A stretch of 64,000 bases of DNA from Roseomonas sp. KE2513. GTDB taxonomy: Bacteria > Pseudomonadota > Alphaproteobacteria > Acetobacterales > Acetobacteraceae. The notes under the pieces were generated by a model, which was not told the origin of the DNA, made no database searches, and saw only the letters and a program-made list of their open reading frames with translations. Shown piece after piece: positions 43,298 to 51,817 of this stretch (positions are counted from its first letter, which is position 1; each line of letters starts with the position of its first letter). The stretch is from the NCBI RefSeq assembly GCF_016107305.1, contig NZ_RCVR01000024.1:26290-90289 (forward strand). Direction: 5' to 3'. A program made the position numbers and the translations under genes.

Positions 43298-44191
43298 TCA
43301 GCCGGCGAGAAGCGCTGTCGCTTCGTCAGGCGGCAGCGGCAGCATCGGCGGGCGCATGCGGGTCCAGCCCTCGTCGTTCAGCCGGGCGGCGAGAAGCGTC
43401 TTCAGCGAAGCCATTTGCGCAAAACGGGACGCTTGGTTCCGAGCCGCCACGATGCGGGCCTGCGCAGCCTCGACCTCGGCCGCGCGGCTCTCATCGGTGA
43501 AATGCCGGAAAACAAATGCTAGGTCGGATGCGACGAGGTTGGAAGTAGCGGTAATGCAGCCCGCTCCCCCACGCCGCAGGAGAGGCAGCATCAGTGGATC
43601 GGCGCCCGCGAGCACAGCGAGGCCCGGGAAGCGTTCCACCAGGGCCTCCATGTGAGAGATCTCGCCGGCGGAGTCCTTGATGCCGGTGAAGGTGCCCGGG
43701 AAGCGATCCCGCAGCCGCTCGATGACTGGGAAGGTGATGGGCACCGCGGAAAACTGCGGGATGTGGTAGAGGACGACGCGCAGTCGCGGGTCGGCCACGC
43801 GCTCGATCACCTCGGCATAACTCGCGAATACGCCGTCGTCGGACACGCCCTTGTAGTAGAAGGGCGGCAGCATCACGACGGTGGTAACGTCTAGCGAAAG
43901 GGCGTGGCGCGTGAGAGCGACTGTCTCCGTCAGCGCGGCGACTCCCGTGCCGGGAAGCAGGCGGTCGGGCGCGATGCCAGCCGCGACAGTGGCCTCCAGA
44001 AGCCCCTGTCGTTCAGCGGTGGAGAAGGAGTTCGCCTCACCTGTGGTGCCGAGAAGGGCGATGCCGTCGCAGCCTTCCTGAAGAAGGCGCTGGCAATGGG
44101 CCGTGAAGCGATCATGGTCGGGCGAGAGGTCGGCCGTAACGGGGGTCAGCGCTGCGCAGAAGACGCCGCGCGGATGAAGGGCGGTGCTCAA
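43298..44191 (-). CDS. DapA/NanA-family pyruvate-dependent lyase
   Basis: 297 residues from a TTG that overlaps the upstream stop (TTGA) with GAGAGG before it; an ATG seven codons upstream (44212) is the alternative. Class I aldolase barrel: GVFCAALTPVTADLS, DGIALLGTTGEANSFS (GTTGE), VVLYHIPQFSAVPIT (Tyr) and FTGIKDSAGEISHM, with the Schiff-base Lys. Could be N-acetylneuraminate lyase, KDG aldolase or a relative; the sialidase-like neighbour hints at sugar acids, but the residues that define NanA are not certain. Confidence 0.87.
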   Translation of the reverse strand: MSTALHPRGVFCAALTPVTADLSPDHDRFTAHCQRLLQEGCDGIALLGTTGEANSFSTAERQGLLEATVAAGIAPDRLLPGTGVAALTETVALTRHALSLDVTTVVMLPPFYYKGVSDDGVFASYAEVIERVADPRLRVVLYHIPQFSAVPITFPVIERLRDRFPGTFTGIKDSAGEISHMEALVERFPGLAVLAGADPLMLPLLRRGGAGCITATSNLVASDLAFVFRHFTDESRAAEVEAAQARIVAARNQASRFAQMASLKTLLAARLNDEGWTRMRPPMLPLPPDEATALLAG

Positions 44192-45363
44192 CGGACCTCT
44201 CCCCGAACCCATGCCGCGGTCACCCGGACATATTTTATCGCCTGCCGCCAGTAGGTGTAGCTGATATGCAGCGCCCCATTGGCCGTCTCACAGATCGACG
44301 GGTAGGAGAACTCGCGGTTCAGGCGGTCCTTCGAATTGTTCGTCATGCAGTACCCGTCTCCGGTCTCAAGGTTCCGGCGATGCGGCCAGGTCCGGCCCTC
44401 GTCGTCGGAGATAGCGACGGTCATCGGCGCGCGCGGGGCGCCCCAGAAGGCGCTTCGCTCGGTGATCGGCGCCACCTCGTCGCCGCCGATATCGTCGTAG
44501 AGGGACAGGCGGCGGCCCGTCGCATCGGCCGCGCTGGACTCGTTGAAGACGATGGCGATGCCGCCGTCCGCGAGGCGCGTGGCCTGGATCGAGGAATTGT
44601 TGTTCGGCAACTGGGTCGGCGTGGGGATAGTCCATCTGCGGCCGCCATCCTCCGATCGGCTGGCATAGATCCAGTCGGCCCAACGGCTGCGGAAGAAGGA
44701 GACGAACCGGTCGCCACCAAGGTCCACGAGGCTCATATGCACGAGGCCGGTGCTATCCGGCACAGGGTGCTCCACCCAGCTCGCGCCACCATCCGAGGAG
44801 ATCATGACGGAGCTGGTGTCGAGGTCACCCGTCCAGGCACCCACGGGCGGCTTCGTGCATCGCCAGATCGGCAGGAGCCAATCGCCGCGACCGGTGACGA
44901 GGATTGGGTTGCGGATGAAGGTGCCGAAGCCCGGCTGCTCCGGGAACAGCGTCTCCACCGGGCCCCAGCTGTGGCCGTTATCGGTCGAGATCCGGCGGCG
45001 CACCATCGCGGTGTCCTGGTTGCCGGCGATTTGCGCCGTCCAGAGCAGCCAGAGGCAGCCGTCGGGCGCGGGGAAGAGCAGGGGGTTCTGCTCCGAGCGC
45101 GCGGGATCGTCCGACAGGCGCTCGGCGGGCGACCAGTGCGCGGCGCCGGGTGCAAGGCGGGAGAAGTGCACGGAGATGTCTGGCACCCCCTCCTGCGTGC
45201 CGCCGAACCAGACGCATCCGAGATCCCCATTGCGTAGGGGCATGAGGAAGGAGGCGTGGTTCTGCACGCAGGGCGTGGGGATGAAGGCTTCCACCCTTCC
45301 GGGCTCGCCGGGGACGGGGGAGAGAGTCTCGGGCCGCTCGATCAGCCCTACGGTGTCCGGCAT
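44188..45363 (-). CDS. Sialidase-like six-bladed propeller (BNR/Asp-box) protein
   Basis: 391 residues. Four Asp-box turns are visible (STDNGHSWG, SSDGGASWV, SEDGGRRWT, SDDEGRTWP) in a beta-propeller with QNHASFLMPLRNGDLGCVWFGGTQEG, QNPLLFPAPDGCLWLLWTAQ, RNPILVTGRGDWLLPIWRC and PSICETANGALHISYTYWRQ. No signal peptide, so apparently cytoplasmic, unlike secreted sialidases. It may be an intracellular glycosidase or epimerase for a sugar acid. ATG at 45363, 20 bases after the ADH stop; its stop overlaps the lyase start. Confidence 0.85.
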   Translation of the reverse strand: MPDTVGLIERPETLSPVPGEPGRVEAFIPTPCVQNHASFLMPLRNGDLGCVWFGGTQEGVPDISVHFSRLAPGAAHWSPAERLSDDPARSEQNPLLFPAPDGCLWLLWTAQIAGNQDTAMVRRRISTDNGHSWGPVETLFPEQPGFGTFIRNPILVTGRGDWLLPIWRCTKPPVGAWTGDLDTSSVMISSDGGASWVEHPVPDSTGLVHMSLVDLGGDRFVSFFRSRWADWIYASRSEDGGRRWTIPTPTQLPNNNSSIQATRLADGGIAIVFNESSAADATGRRLSLYDDIGGDEVAPITERSAFWGAPRAPMTVAISDDEGRTWPHRRNLETGDGYCMTNNSKDRLNREFSYPSICETANGALHISYTYWRQAIKYVRVTAAWVRGEVR

Positions 45364-45383
45364 GGCGTTCCTCCTGGCGATGT

Positions 45384-46514
45384 TCAGTAGGCGGCACGGT
45401 ACATGGCGAGGATTTCCTCGCGGCTGAGATCGCGCGGGTTGTTGTCGAGCAGGCGGCGTATCGCGTGCGCCTCCTCGGCCATGGCCGGGAGATCACCCTC
45501 GGGAACGCCGAGGGCCGAGAGATGCATCTTGATGCCGAGCGCGGCGCAGTAGCCGTAGGCGGCCACCTTCACGGCACCCGGATCGCTCAGCGCGGGCGCG
45601 CCAAGCGCCTGCAGGATCATCGCGGTCTTCTCGGGCACAGCGGGTGCGTTGTGCGCGAGGGTGTGCGGGAAGATCACCGCGCAGGCGAGGCCGTGGGCAA
45701 TGTGGTGGCGCGTGCCGAGCGGATAGGCAACGGCATGGCCCGCCGTGGTGTTCACCGGTCCGAGGCAGAACCCGCCGTAGAGGGAAGCGAGGGAGAGACC
45801 CGCCCGCGCCTCGCGATCCTGCCCGTCCGCGACGGCGCGCGCGAGATAGCGGCCGACGAGGCGAATGCCCTCCAGCGCGTAGAGGTCGATCAGCGGATGG
45901 GCGCGCCGGCTGGTGAAGGCTTCGGCACAGTGGGCGAGCGCGTCCACGCCGGTTGCGGCGGTCACGTCGGGCGGCACCGTGATGGTGAGGTCCGGGTCCA
46001 CCACGGCAAGGTCGGCCATCATATGCCGGCTCTGCACCGCGAGCTTGTTGCGCGTCACGGGATCAGTGACGAGGGCGCGCGTGCCGGCCTCGCTGCCCGT
46101 GCCGGATGTGGTCGGCACCTGCACGAGGGACACCCTGCGGCCAAGCACCTTCTCCGGCCCGACCACGTCGTGGATGGATTGGCCGCTGCCCGGCAGGACC
46201 GCGACGAGCTTCGCCAGGTCCATGGCGCTGCCGCCACCGAAGCCGACGACGAGTTCCGGCTCCACCCGCTCGGCAACGGCGATGGCCGCCTCAAGGTTCG
46301 GGATGTCCGGCTCGGGCCGGACTTCGCCAAAGACTGTGACCTCGCCCGGCAGGTGCAGCTGCGCGACGCGGGCGGCGATCGGCGGGGTCGCGATGACGAG
46401 GCTGCGCTTGATGCCGCGCGCCGACGCCCACTCGCCCACCCGGCCGGCAAGGCCCGCGCCGAACTCGAGGCTCGCTGGCCGCTGGATTTCGATGGGGCTG
46501 GGAAGACTGTTCAT
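45384..46514 (-). CDS. Iron-containing alcohol dehydrogenase (group III), maleylacetate-reductase-like
   Basis: 376 residues. N-terminal NAD(P) domain with VVGFGGGSAMDLAKLVAVL (GGGSxxD), PTTSGTGSEAGTRALVTD, then the metal-binding helical domain with ATGVDALAHCAEAFTSRRAHPLID (Asp/His), GHAVAYPLGTRHHIAHGLACAVIFPH (His residues). Reduces a 2-oxo acid, aldehyde or maleylacetate. ATG overlaps the stop of the 64-aa ORF upstream (ATGA). Part of the IclR-led operon. Confidence 0.9.
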   Translation of the reverse strand: MNSLPSPIEIQRPASLEFGAGLAGRVGEWASARGIKRSLVIATPPIAARVAQLHLPGEVTVFGEVRPEPDIPNLEAAIAVAERVEPELVVGFGGGSAMDLAKLVAVLPGSGQSIHDVVGPEKVLGRRVSLVQVPTTSGTGSEAGTRALVTDPVTRNKLAVQSRHMMADLAVVDPDLTITVPPDVTAATGVDALAHCAEAFTSRRAHPLIDLYALEGIRLVGRYLARAVADGQDREARAGLSLASLYGGFCLGPVNTTAGHAVAYPLGTRHHIAHGLACAVIFPHTLAHNAPAVPEKTAMILQALGAPALSDPGAVKVAAYGYCAALGIKMHLSALGVPEGDLPAMAEEAHAIRRLLDNNPRDLSREEILAMYRAAY

Positions 46515-46705
46515 GCGGCTGCCTTATGGGAAGCGAGTTGCTCGGTGTGCCCGGAAGCGTCGATCAGGCCGGGCGCGCCGGTGATGCACTTGCCCCAGGT
46601 ATCCAAGGTCGTGCGGCAATCGATGGGATTGCCCGTGACTGCCGTTCGCGACTTGGCTGCTGTACCGGCAGGGCCGAAGAGCGGGGTTCTCCAATCGCCG
46701 ATCAT
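46511..46705 (-). CDS. 64-aa unidentified ORF coupled to both neighbours
   Basis: MIGDWRTPLFGPAGTAAK is the start; 64 residues, two Cys (PIDCRTTLDTW, GKCITGAPG), no signal peptide or transmembrane helix, no family recognised. Its ATG overlaps the IclR stop (ATGA) and its stop overlaps the ADH ATG (ATGA), so it exactly fills the gap in an operon. That argues for a translated small protein or a remnant kept for coupling. No good ribosome site of its own, as expected for re-initiation. Confidence 0.5.
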   Translation of the reverse strand: MIGDWRTPLFGPAGTAAKSRTAVTGNPIDCRTTLDTWGKCITGAPGLIDASGHTEQLASHKAAA

Positions 46706-47553
46706 CGTGAACCCTGTGCAACGGCAATGGCGCCGAGTGATAGGCGCAGTCCCTCCGCTAGCTCGGCGGCCGTGCGCAGCGCCTCGGGGGCGGCGCGGGC
46801 GATGAAATCGGGAGTGGCGACCTGGCCGGGTCCGACGGTCAGGCTGACCCCTGCGACGGGCGTGCCCGCCGCGCTCAGCACCGGGGCGGCGACGGTGCGC
46901 AGCCCATAGGCGTTTTCGCCGTCCGAAACCGCGTAGCCGCGCGCGCGAACCTCGGCGAGACGTTCGAGCAGGGCATCAAGATGCGTCAGCGTGCGCTCGG
47001 AAAGCTTCACGCGCTCCACGCCCTCGAGCCGCGCGATCTGCTCCTCCTGCGGCAGCCAGGCCAGGATGGCCTGGCCGAGCGCGGTGGCATAGGCGCCGAT
47101 GCGGGTGCCGGGTCGCCGGACTAGGCCATTGCGGTCCATGCCGGTTTCAACGCGCGCGAGGTAGACGACCTGCCCGCCGTCGAGGATGCCCAGGGACGCG
47201 GCCTCCGCGATCCCCGGCACGAGTTCCCGCAGCAGGGGCGTCGCGTGGCCGGCAAGGTCGCCGGAGGAGAGCGCCGCGAACCCGAGCTCAAGACATTTCA
47301 GCGTCAGGCGGAAGCGTCGCCGATCGGGCGTCGCACGCAGGTATCCGAGACTGATCAGCGTGTGGACGAGCCGGAAGGAGGTGCCGCGGTCGAGGCCCGA
47401 GCGGAGTGCCACTTCCGCAACCGTCAGTTCTGGCAGGTCGCTCCCGAAGGCCTTGAGCACGGCGAAGGCCTTGGCGACCGACTGCACCTGGTTTTTGGGG
47501 TTCTCCGAAATTCGGTCCCGCGATCCGTTCAGGCCGGGAGCGTGCTCGCCCAA
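46702..47553 (-). CDS. IclR-family transcriptional regulator
   Basis: 283 residues from a TTG at 47553 that has AGGGAGG five bases before it; the frame allows a GTG at 47583. Winged HTH (QSVAKAFAVLKAFGSDLPELTVAEVALRSG, then SFRLVHTLISLGYL) and IclR effector domain (SLGILDGGQVVYLARVE, YATALGQAILAWL, VSDGENAYGLRTVAAPVL). Heads the operon with the 64-aa ORF, ADH, sialidase-like protein, lyase and Bug protein, and is divergent from two SDR genes; probably controls both. Confidence 0.9.
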   Translation of the reverse strand: MGEHAPGLNGSRDRISENPKNQVQSVAKAFAVLKAFGSDLPELTVAEVALRSGLDRGTSFRLVHTLISLGYLRATPDRRRFRLTLKCLELGFAALSSGDLAGHATPLLRELVPGIAEAASLGILDGGQVVYLARVETGMDRNGLVRRPGTRIGAYATALGQAILAWLPQEEQIARLEGVERVKLSERTLTHLDALLERLAEVRARGYAVSDGENAYGLRTVAAPVLSAAGTPVAGVSLTVGPGQVATPDFIARAAPEALRTAAELAEGLRLSLGAIAVAQGSR

Positions 47554-47696
47554 GCCGTCCTCCCTTTTCACTGCCGCACCCACTCCATGAGCCAGTTGAT
47601 CGGAATGCGTGCATTTGTTCGAATTCTTCTGCCGGTCTAAAGGGGGCGCGAAGCCGGTGTCAACAAGAGACCGGCCACCCCTGAGGAGCGGTGACC

Positions 47697-48389
47697 ATGA
47701 CGGCTGAGGAAACCGGGAAGCGTCACGCGGTGGTGACAGGTACGAGTTCCGGCATCGGCGCCGCCATCGCCGAACGGCTGCTGCGCGAAGGATGGCGGGT
47801 CACCGGGCTCAGCCGCACCGACCCGGGCGATCGCCCGGCCGCCTTCACGCACCGCGCGGTGGACCTGCTGGATGTCGAGGCCCTGCGCAGTGCGGTGGCG
47901 GGCCTTCGCCCGGCCGCGCTGGTCCACGCCGCTGGGTTGATGAGGACTGCGCCACTCGGCTCCCTCGACCCGGCCGCTGGAGTAGGAATGTGGCGGCTGC
48001 ACGTGGACGTGGCTTCGCGCCTCGCGGACGCAATCGTGCCAGGAATGGAGGATGGCGGGCGCGTGGTGCTGATCGGCAGCCGGACTGCGGCCGGAGCTGC
48101 CGGCCGCAGCCAGTATGCCGCCACTAAGGCTGCGCTGGTCGGAATGGCCAGGTCCTGGGCGGCGGAACTTGCCCCGCGCGGCATCACCGTGAACGTGGTC
48201 GCCCCGGCGGCGACCGATACGCCCATGCTTCGCGACCCCGGCCGGGCCGGCGTGGCGCCGCGGCTGCCGCCGATCGGCCGGCTCATCGACCCGGCAGAGG
48301 TGGCGGCCCTCACCGCCTTCCTCCTCGGCCCGGAGGCGGGCGCCATCACTGGGCAGCAGATCGTGATCTGCGGTGGAAGTTCCCTCTGA
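47697..48389 (+). CDS. SDR-family oxidoreductase (classical)
   Basis: 230 residues. VVTGTSSGIGAAIAERLL (cofactor), VLIGSRTAAGAAG region and QYAATKAALVGMARS with a complete YxxxK; C-terminus GAITGQQIVICGG. ATG at 47697 is preceded by GAGGAG; a GTG six bases earlier sits too close to it. First plus-strand gene divergent from the IclR operon, so probably regulated with it. Confidence 0.88.
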   Translation: MTAEETGKRHAVVTGTSSGIGAAIAERLLREGWRVTGLSRTDPGDRPAAFTHRAVDLLDVEALRSAVAGLRPAALVHAAGLMRTAPLGSLDPAAGVGMWRLHVDVASRLADAIVPGMEDGGRVVLIGSRTAAGAAGRSQYAATKAALVGMARSWAAELAPRGITVNVVAPAATDTPMLRDPGRAGVAPRLPPIGRLIDPAEVAALTAFLLGPEAGAITGQQIVICGGSSL

Positions 48390-48492
48390 GATCAGTGCCC
48401 TCTTTCACTCGGCGGAGGCTGTCGGCCATGCTGCCGCTCCGCCCACGTTCCCGGTTCGGGGGCTGAAAGCGTCGGAAGGAAGGAACGTCCCG

Positions 48493-49254
48493 ATGGAACT
48501 GCAGCTCTCCGGCAAATGCGCCCTCGTGACAGGGGCGTCGAAGGGCATCGGCAAGGCAATCGCGCTTGGTCTTGCTGCGGAGGGTTGCGCACTCACCCTC
48601 GTCTCCCGCGACGAGGCGGCCCTGCGCTGCGCGGCGGAAGAGATCGTGGAACAGGGCGGCCCCATCCCGCGCGTGATCCCGGCGGACCTCTCCCACCAAG
48701 CGGAGGTGGAAAGGGTGGCGTCGGAGGCCGGCGACCTCGACATCCTCGTGAACAATGCCGGCGCCATCCCGGCGGGCAACCTGCTGGACGTGGACGACGC
48801 CACCTGGCGGGCGGCCTGGGACCTAAAGGTCTTCGGCACCATTGGTCTCAGCCGTGCCTTCTATCCCGTGCTGAAGGCGAGCCGCGGCGTGATCATCAAC
48901 ATCATCGGCGCGGCGGGGGAGCGGATGAACCCAGACTACATAGCCGGCAGCAGCGGCAACGCAGCACTCATGGCCTTCACGCGCAGCCTGGCGATCGGCG
49001 CCGCGAAGGACGGGATCCGCGTGATGGGCATCAATCCCGGGCCTGTCGCCACCGAACGGAACGAAGTGCTCCTCCGCGCCCGCGCGACGAAGGAGCTGGG
49101 CGACGCGGAGCGCTGGCGCGAGTTCCAGACCACCATGCCCTTCGGTCGCGCGGCCACGGTCGAGGAGATCGCGGCCGCCGCGACCTTCCTCGCCTCCTCC
49201 CGCTCCGGCTACACGAGCGGCAGTATCCTGACGATCAACGGGGCGCCGCCCTGA
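48493..49254 (+). CDS. Atypical SDR-family oxidoreductase lacking YxxxK
   Basis: 253 residues. VTGASKGIGKAIALGLA and NNAGAIPAGNLL are normal. The catalytic stretch INIIGAAGERMNPDYIAGSSG retains Tyr but has neither the Ser nor the Lys of classical SDRs, exactly as in the gene at 28595-29377, with which it shares GSxGNAALM and GINPGPVATER/DR. AAGGAAGGA precedes the ATG. Follows the classical SDR by 103 bases. Probably a paralogous pair within one SDR branch. Confidence 0.87.
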   Translation: MELQLSGKCALVTGASKGIGKAIALGLAAEGCALTLVSRDEAALRCAAEEIVEQGGPIPRVIPADLSHQAEVERVASEAGDLDILVNNAGAIPAGNLLDVDDATWRAAWDLKVFGTIGLSRAFYPVLKASRGVIINIIGAAGERMNPDYIAGSSGNAALMAFTRSLAIGAAKDGIRVMGINPGPVATERNEVLLRARATKELGDAERWREFQTTMPFGRAATVEEIAAAATFLASSRSGYTSGSILTINGAPP

Positions 49255-49279
49255 GGGCGCACACCGGTCGCAACGGTGC

Positions 49280-50668
49280 TCAGTCCTCCTCCAGCATTCG
49301 GCAGCTCGGCAGCTCCGCGACCCGCTCGAAGGCTGCGGCGACGTCGAGCAGCCGGGCCTCCTGGAAGTAGCCCGCGACGAACTGCACCGAGAGCGGAAGG
49401 CCGCCGTTCGAGAGACCTGCCATCATCGCCAGGGCCGGATGGCCCGTGACGTTGAAGGGCGTGCGCGCCTGCCGAGGATAAGTGCGAGCCACCTCCGCCG
49501 CGTCCTCGATCCGTGCCGGAGGATCCATGGAGCTGGCGGTCAGCAGCACGTCCACTTCGCCAAGCGCCCGCTCCACCCGCTCGATCATCCAGCCGCGTGC
49601 CCGCTGCGCCTGGATGTAGTCGTCGGCTGTCAGGAACGCGCCGGTGAGCAGGGAGGAGCGGGTGAGCTGCGCGTAGTCACCTGGGCGGTCACGCAGCCAG
49701 GGGGCGTGGATTGCATAGGCCTCGGCGTGAAGGATTGCCCGGTTCACCGCCGCGAAGTCGTTGAGCGAGGGCAGCGTAACGTCCCGCACGATTGCGCCTT
49801 CCGCGGACAGGAGGGCGGCCGCCTGCTCCAGCGCGCTGGCGACCTCGGAGTCGGCCGGCATGTCGGTCTCGTGGAAATGGCGTACGAAACCGACGCGGAG
49901 CCCCGCAATGCCGGCGCTGGTCGCACGCGGCGGCGGAGCCGGCACGCTGCCCGGGTCCAGCGCGTCGTGGCCCGCGATGGCCTGCAGGAGCAGCGCCGCG
50001 TCCTGCGCGCGGCGGGCCATTGGGCCGACATGGTCAAGCGTGAAGGCGAGGGGGAAGACGCCGCGGCGCGACACGAGGCCATAGGTCGGCTTGAGTCCGA
50101 CGATGCCGCACTGGCTGGCCGGGTTCCGCACCGAGCCACCGGTGTCCGTTCCGAGCGCGAGCGGAAAAAGCCCCGCCGCGAGCCCCGCGCCCGAGCCAGA
50201 GGAGGAGCCGCCGGGATGGTGATCTGTGTTCCAGGGGTTACGCGCGGGCGGGAAGGGAAGGTCGAAAGCGGGGCCACCGAGCGCGAACTCGTGCGTGGAG
50301 AGCTTGCCGATGATGATCGCGCCGGCTGCCCGCAGCCGCGCGACAACAGCGGCATCCGCCGCCGCTACATTGCCGAGCAGGATGCGCGAATGGCAGGTCG
50401 TCGGTAGCCCCGCGACATCGATGATGTCCTTGATGCCCACGGGGATTCCATGCAGTGGGCCCCGCGCGCGACCGCGCGCGAACTCGGCCCCCGCCGCCTC
50501 GGCTGCCAGCATGGCGGCCTCGGCATCCACTTGGATGAAGGCGTGCACGCGCGGATTCAGGCGCTCGATCCGGTCCAGTAGATGACGCAGCAGGCGTGGC
50601 GGCGTGATCGTGCCATCTCGATAGGCGGCGCCGATCTCGGCGACCCCGAGGCTGTGAAGGGGCTTCAA
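49280..50668 (-). CDS. Amidase signature enzyme (AtzE/GatA-like)
   Basis: 462 residues. Lys in GIPVGIKDIIDVAGLPTTCHS, cis-Ser in HHPGGSSSGSGAGLAAG and nucleophile in ALGTDTGGSVRNPASQCG give the complete triad; TYGLVSRRGVFPLAFTLDHVGPM is typical. The frame is open 800 bases further upstream through two genes, but the real start is most likely the TTG at 50668, whose last bases form the stop of the small AtzG-like gene (TTGA). Substrate unknown; aryl- or ureido-amides are options. Confidence 0.88.
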   Translation of the reverse strand: MKPLHSLGVAEIGAAYRDGTITPPRLLRHLLDRIERLNPRVHAFIQVDAEAAMLAAEAAGAEFARGRARGPLHGIPVGIKDIIDVAGLPTTCHSRILLGNVAAADAAVVARLRAAGAIIIGKLSTHEFALGGPAFDLPFPPARNPWNTDHHPGGSSSGSGAGLAAGLFPLALGTDTGGSVRNPASQCGIVGLKPTYGLVSRRGVFPLAFTLDHVGPMARRAQDAALLLQAIAGHDALDPGSVPAPPPRATSAGIAGLRVGFVRHFHETDMPADSEVASALEQAAALLSAEGAIVRDVTLPSLNDFAAVNRAILHAEAYAIHAPWLRDRPGDYAQLTRSSLLTGAFLTADDYIQAQRARGWMIERVERALGEVDVLLTASSMDPPARIEDAAEVARTYPRQARTPFNVTGHPALAMMAGLSNGGLPLSVQFVAGYFQEARLLDVAAAFERVAELPSCRMLEED

Positions 50669-50847
50669 CGGCGCGGGCCCGGACACATCGGCGGGAAGGG
50701 TTCGGCCGCGGGGTCGCGAAGCTGCGGCAGGTTGGCGCGAATGGTTTCGGCACGGCTGGCGGCCGCAAGGACGTCGTCGCGATGGGCTGCGAGCGCCTTC
50801 TCCAGTCCGAGCGACCGCGCTAGAGCCTCGGTCAGGGATGTTTCCAT
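50665..50847 (-). CDS. AtzG-like small amidase partner
   Basis: 60 residues. Helical, with the pattern of AtzG/DUF4089 proteins: a run of Ala-rich helix and an end LPQLRDPAAEPFPPM (family members end with a similar Leu-rich/Glu-Pro segment). AtzG forms a complex with the AtzE amidase in cyanuric acid breakdown. It directly precedes and overlaps an amidase gene here, as expected. ATG at 50847 has GAGG nearby; an ATG 45 bases earlier is possible. The assignment rests on position and pattern, not alignment. Confidence 0.5.
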   Translation of the reverse strand: METSLTEALARSLGLEKALAAHRDDVLAAASRAETIRANLPQLRDPAAEPFPPMCPGPRR

Positions 50848-51003
50848 GCGGGTGGCCTCGTGCAGGGTGGGCGATTGCATCGTGCCAGCCATCGCGGCGC
50901 GAGGGTAGCGCCCTGCAGCCTCGCTCGATTGAGCCGCAGGGCTCTACCTTGCCGTCGCTGCGTCGGCGATGCGCGGGGTGCCGCCAGCGCGGCACGCACG
51001 GTC

Positions 51004-51792
51004 CTATCGGCCCTGGAAAACTGCCTTCCGCTTCTCCGCAAAGGCGCGCTGCGCCTCGCGCGTGTCCTCGGTGCGGGCGAGCGCCACGGTCTGGCTCTGC
51101 TCGTAGCGGTAGCCATCGCGCAGCGGCATTTCCTCCGTCATGCTGAAGGAGCGCTTGGCGGCTTGGACGGCGAGCGGCGCCTTGGAGGCAATCTGCCGCG
51201 CGATGGCCATCGCCTCCTCCAGCAGCCGCTCGCGCGGGACGCAGAGGGAGGCCGCGTTCATGCGCAGGAGCTCGGGCCCCGTGATGCGCTTCGCGGTCAG
51301 GATCATCAGCCGCGCGTCCGACTGCCCGAAGAAGCGCATGACGTGCCGCACGCCGCCAGCCAGGCCGACATCCACCTCCGTCATGGAAAGAAAGCTCTCC
51401 TCTGCCACCACCAGGATGTCGCAGCACAGCGCGAGTACGCAGCCGGCGCCGATGGCCGCCCCGTTCACGGCAGCCACGACGGGTTTGCTGCATTCCATCA
51501 CGGCATCGAAGGAGGCGCGGACGAGGCGGTTGTGGCGGGGATAGGCGCCGGGTTCCTCCGCGAGGTTCGGACGTTCCCTCAGGTCCGCGCCGGCGGAAAA
51601 GGCACGGCCTTCACCGGTGAGGACGACCGCGCGCACCTCTGCCGTGTCGTGCAGCACGTCGAAGACGCGGACGATCTCCTCCCTGAAGCGCCGGTCCTGC
51701 GCGTTTACCGGCGGCGCGGTGATGGTGACGGTGGCGACGTGCTCCTCCAGCTCGACGCGGAAGCGTTCCAACCCTTCTAGCCCGGGGATCAT
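51004..51792 (-). CDS. Enoyl-CoA hydratase/isomerase family protein
   Basis: 262 residues. Crotonase fold: VATVTITAPPVNAQDRRF, VVLTGEGRAFSAGADLRE (oxyanion loop), KPVVAAVNGAAIGAGCVLALCCDILVV (second oxyanion turn) and SMTEVDVGLAGGVRHVMR, with a likely catalytic Glu. GGGAGGAGA precedes the ATG at 51792. Between the CMD gene (25 bases) and the AtzG-like gene. Acts on a CoA thioester, supplied perhaps by the CoA-transferase two genes upstream. Confidence 0.9.
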   Translation of the reverse strand: MIPGLEGLERFRVELEEHVATVTITAPPVNAQDRRFREEIVRVFDVLHDTAEVRAVVLTGEGRAFSAGADLRERPNLAEEPGAYPRHNRLVRASFDAVMECSKPVVAAVNGAAIGAGCVLALCCDILVVAEESFLSMTEVDVGLAGGVRHVMRFFGQSDARLMILTAKRITGPELLRMNAASLCVPRERLLEEAMAIARQIASKAPLAVQAAKRSFSMTEEMPLRDGYRYEQSQTVALARTEDTREAQRAFAEKRKAVFQGR

Positions 51793-51817
51793 GGCGTCTC
51801 CTCCCTGTTCCTGCCGC

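Noticed and set aside
45465..46805. A 446-residue plus-strand open frame.
   Set aside because: Antisense to the iron-containing ADH and the 64-aa ORF; Arg/Gly-rich shadow sequence.
50669..51493. A long N-terminal extension of the amidase at 49280-50668.
   Set aside because: The extension runs through the AtzG-like gene and the enoyl-CoA hydratase in another frame and looks like non-coding translation; the amidase family begins at the TTG overlap.
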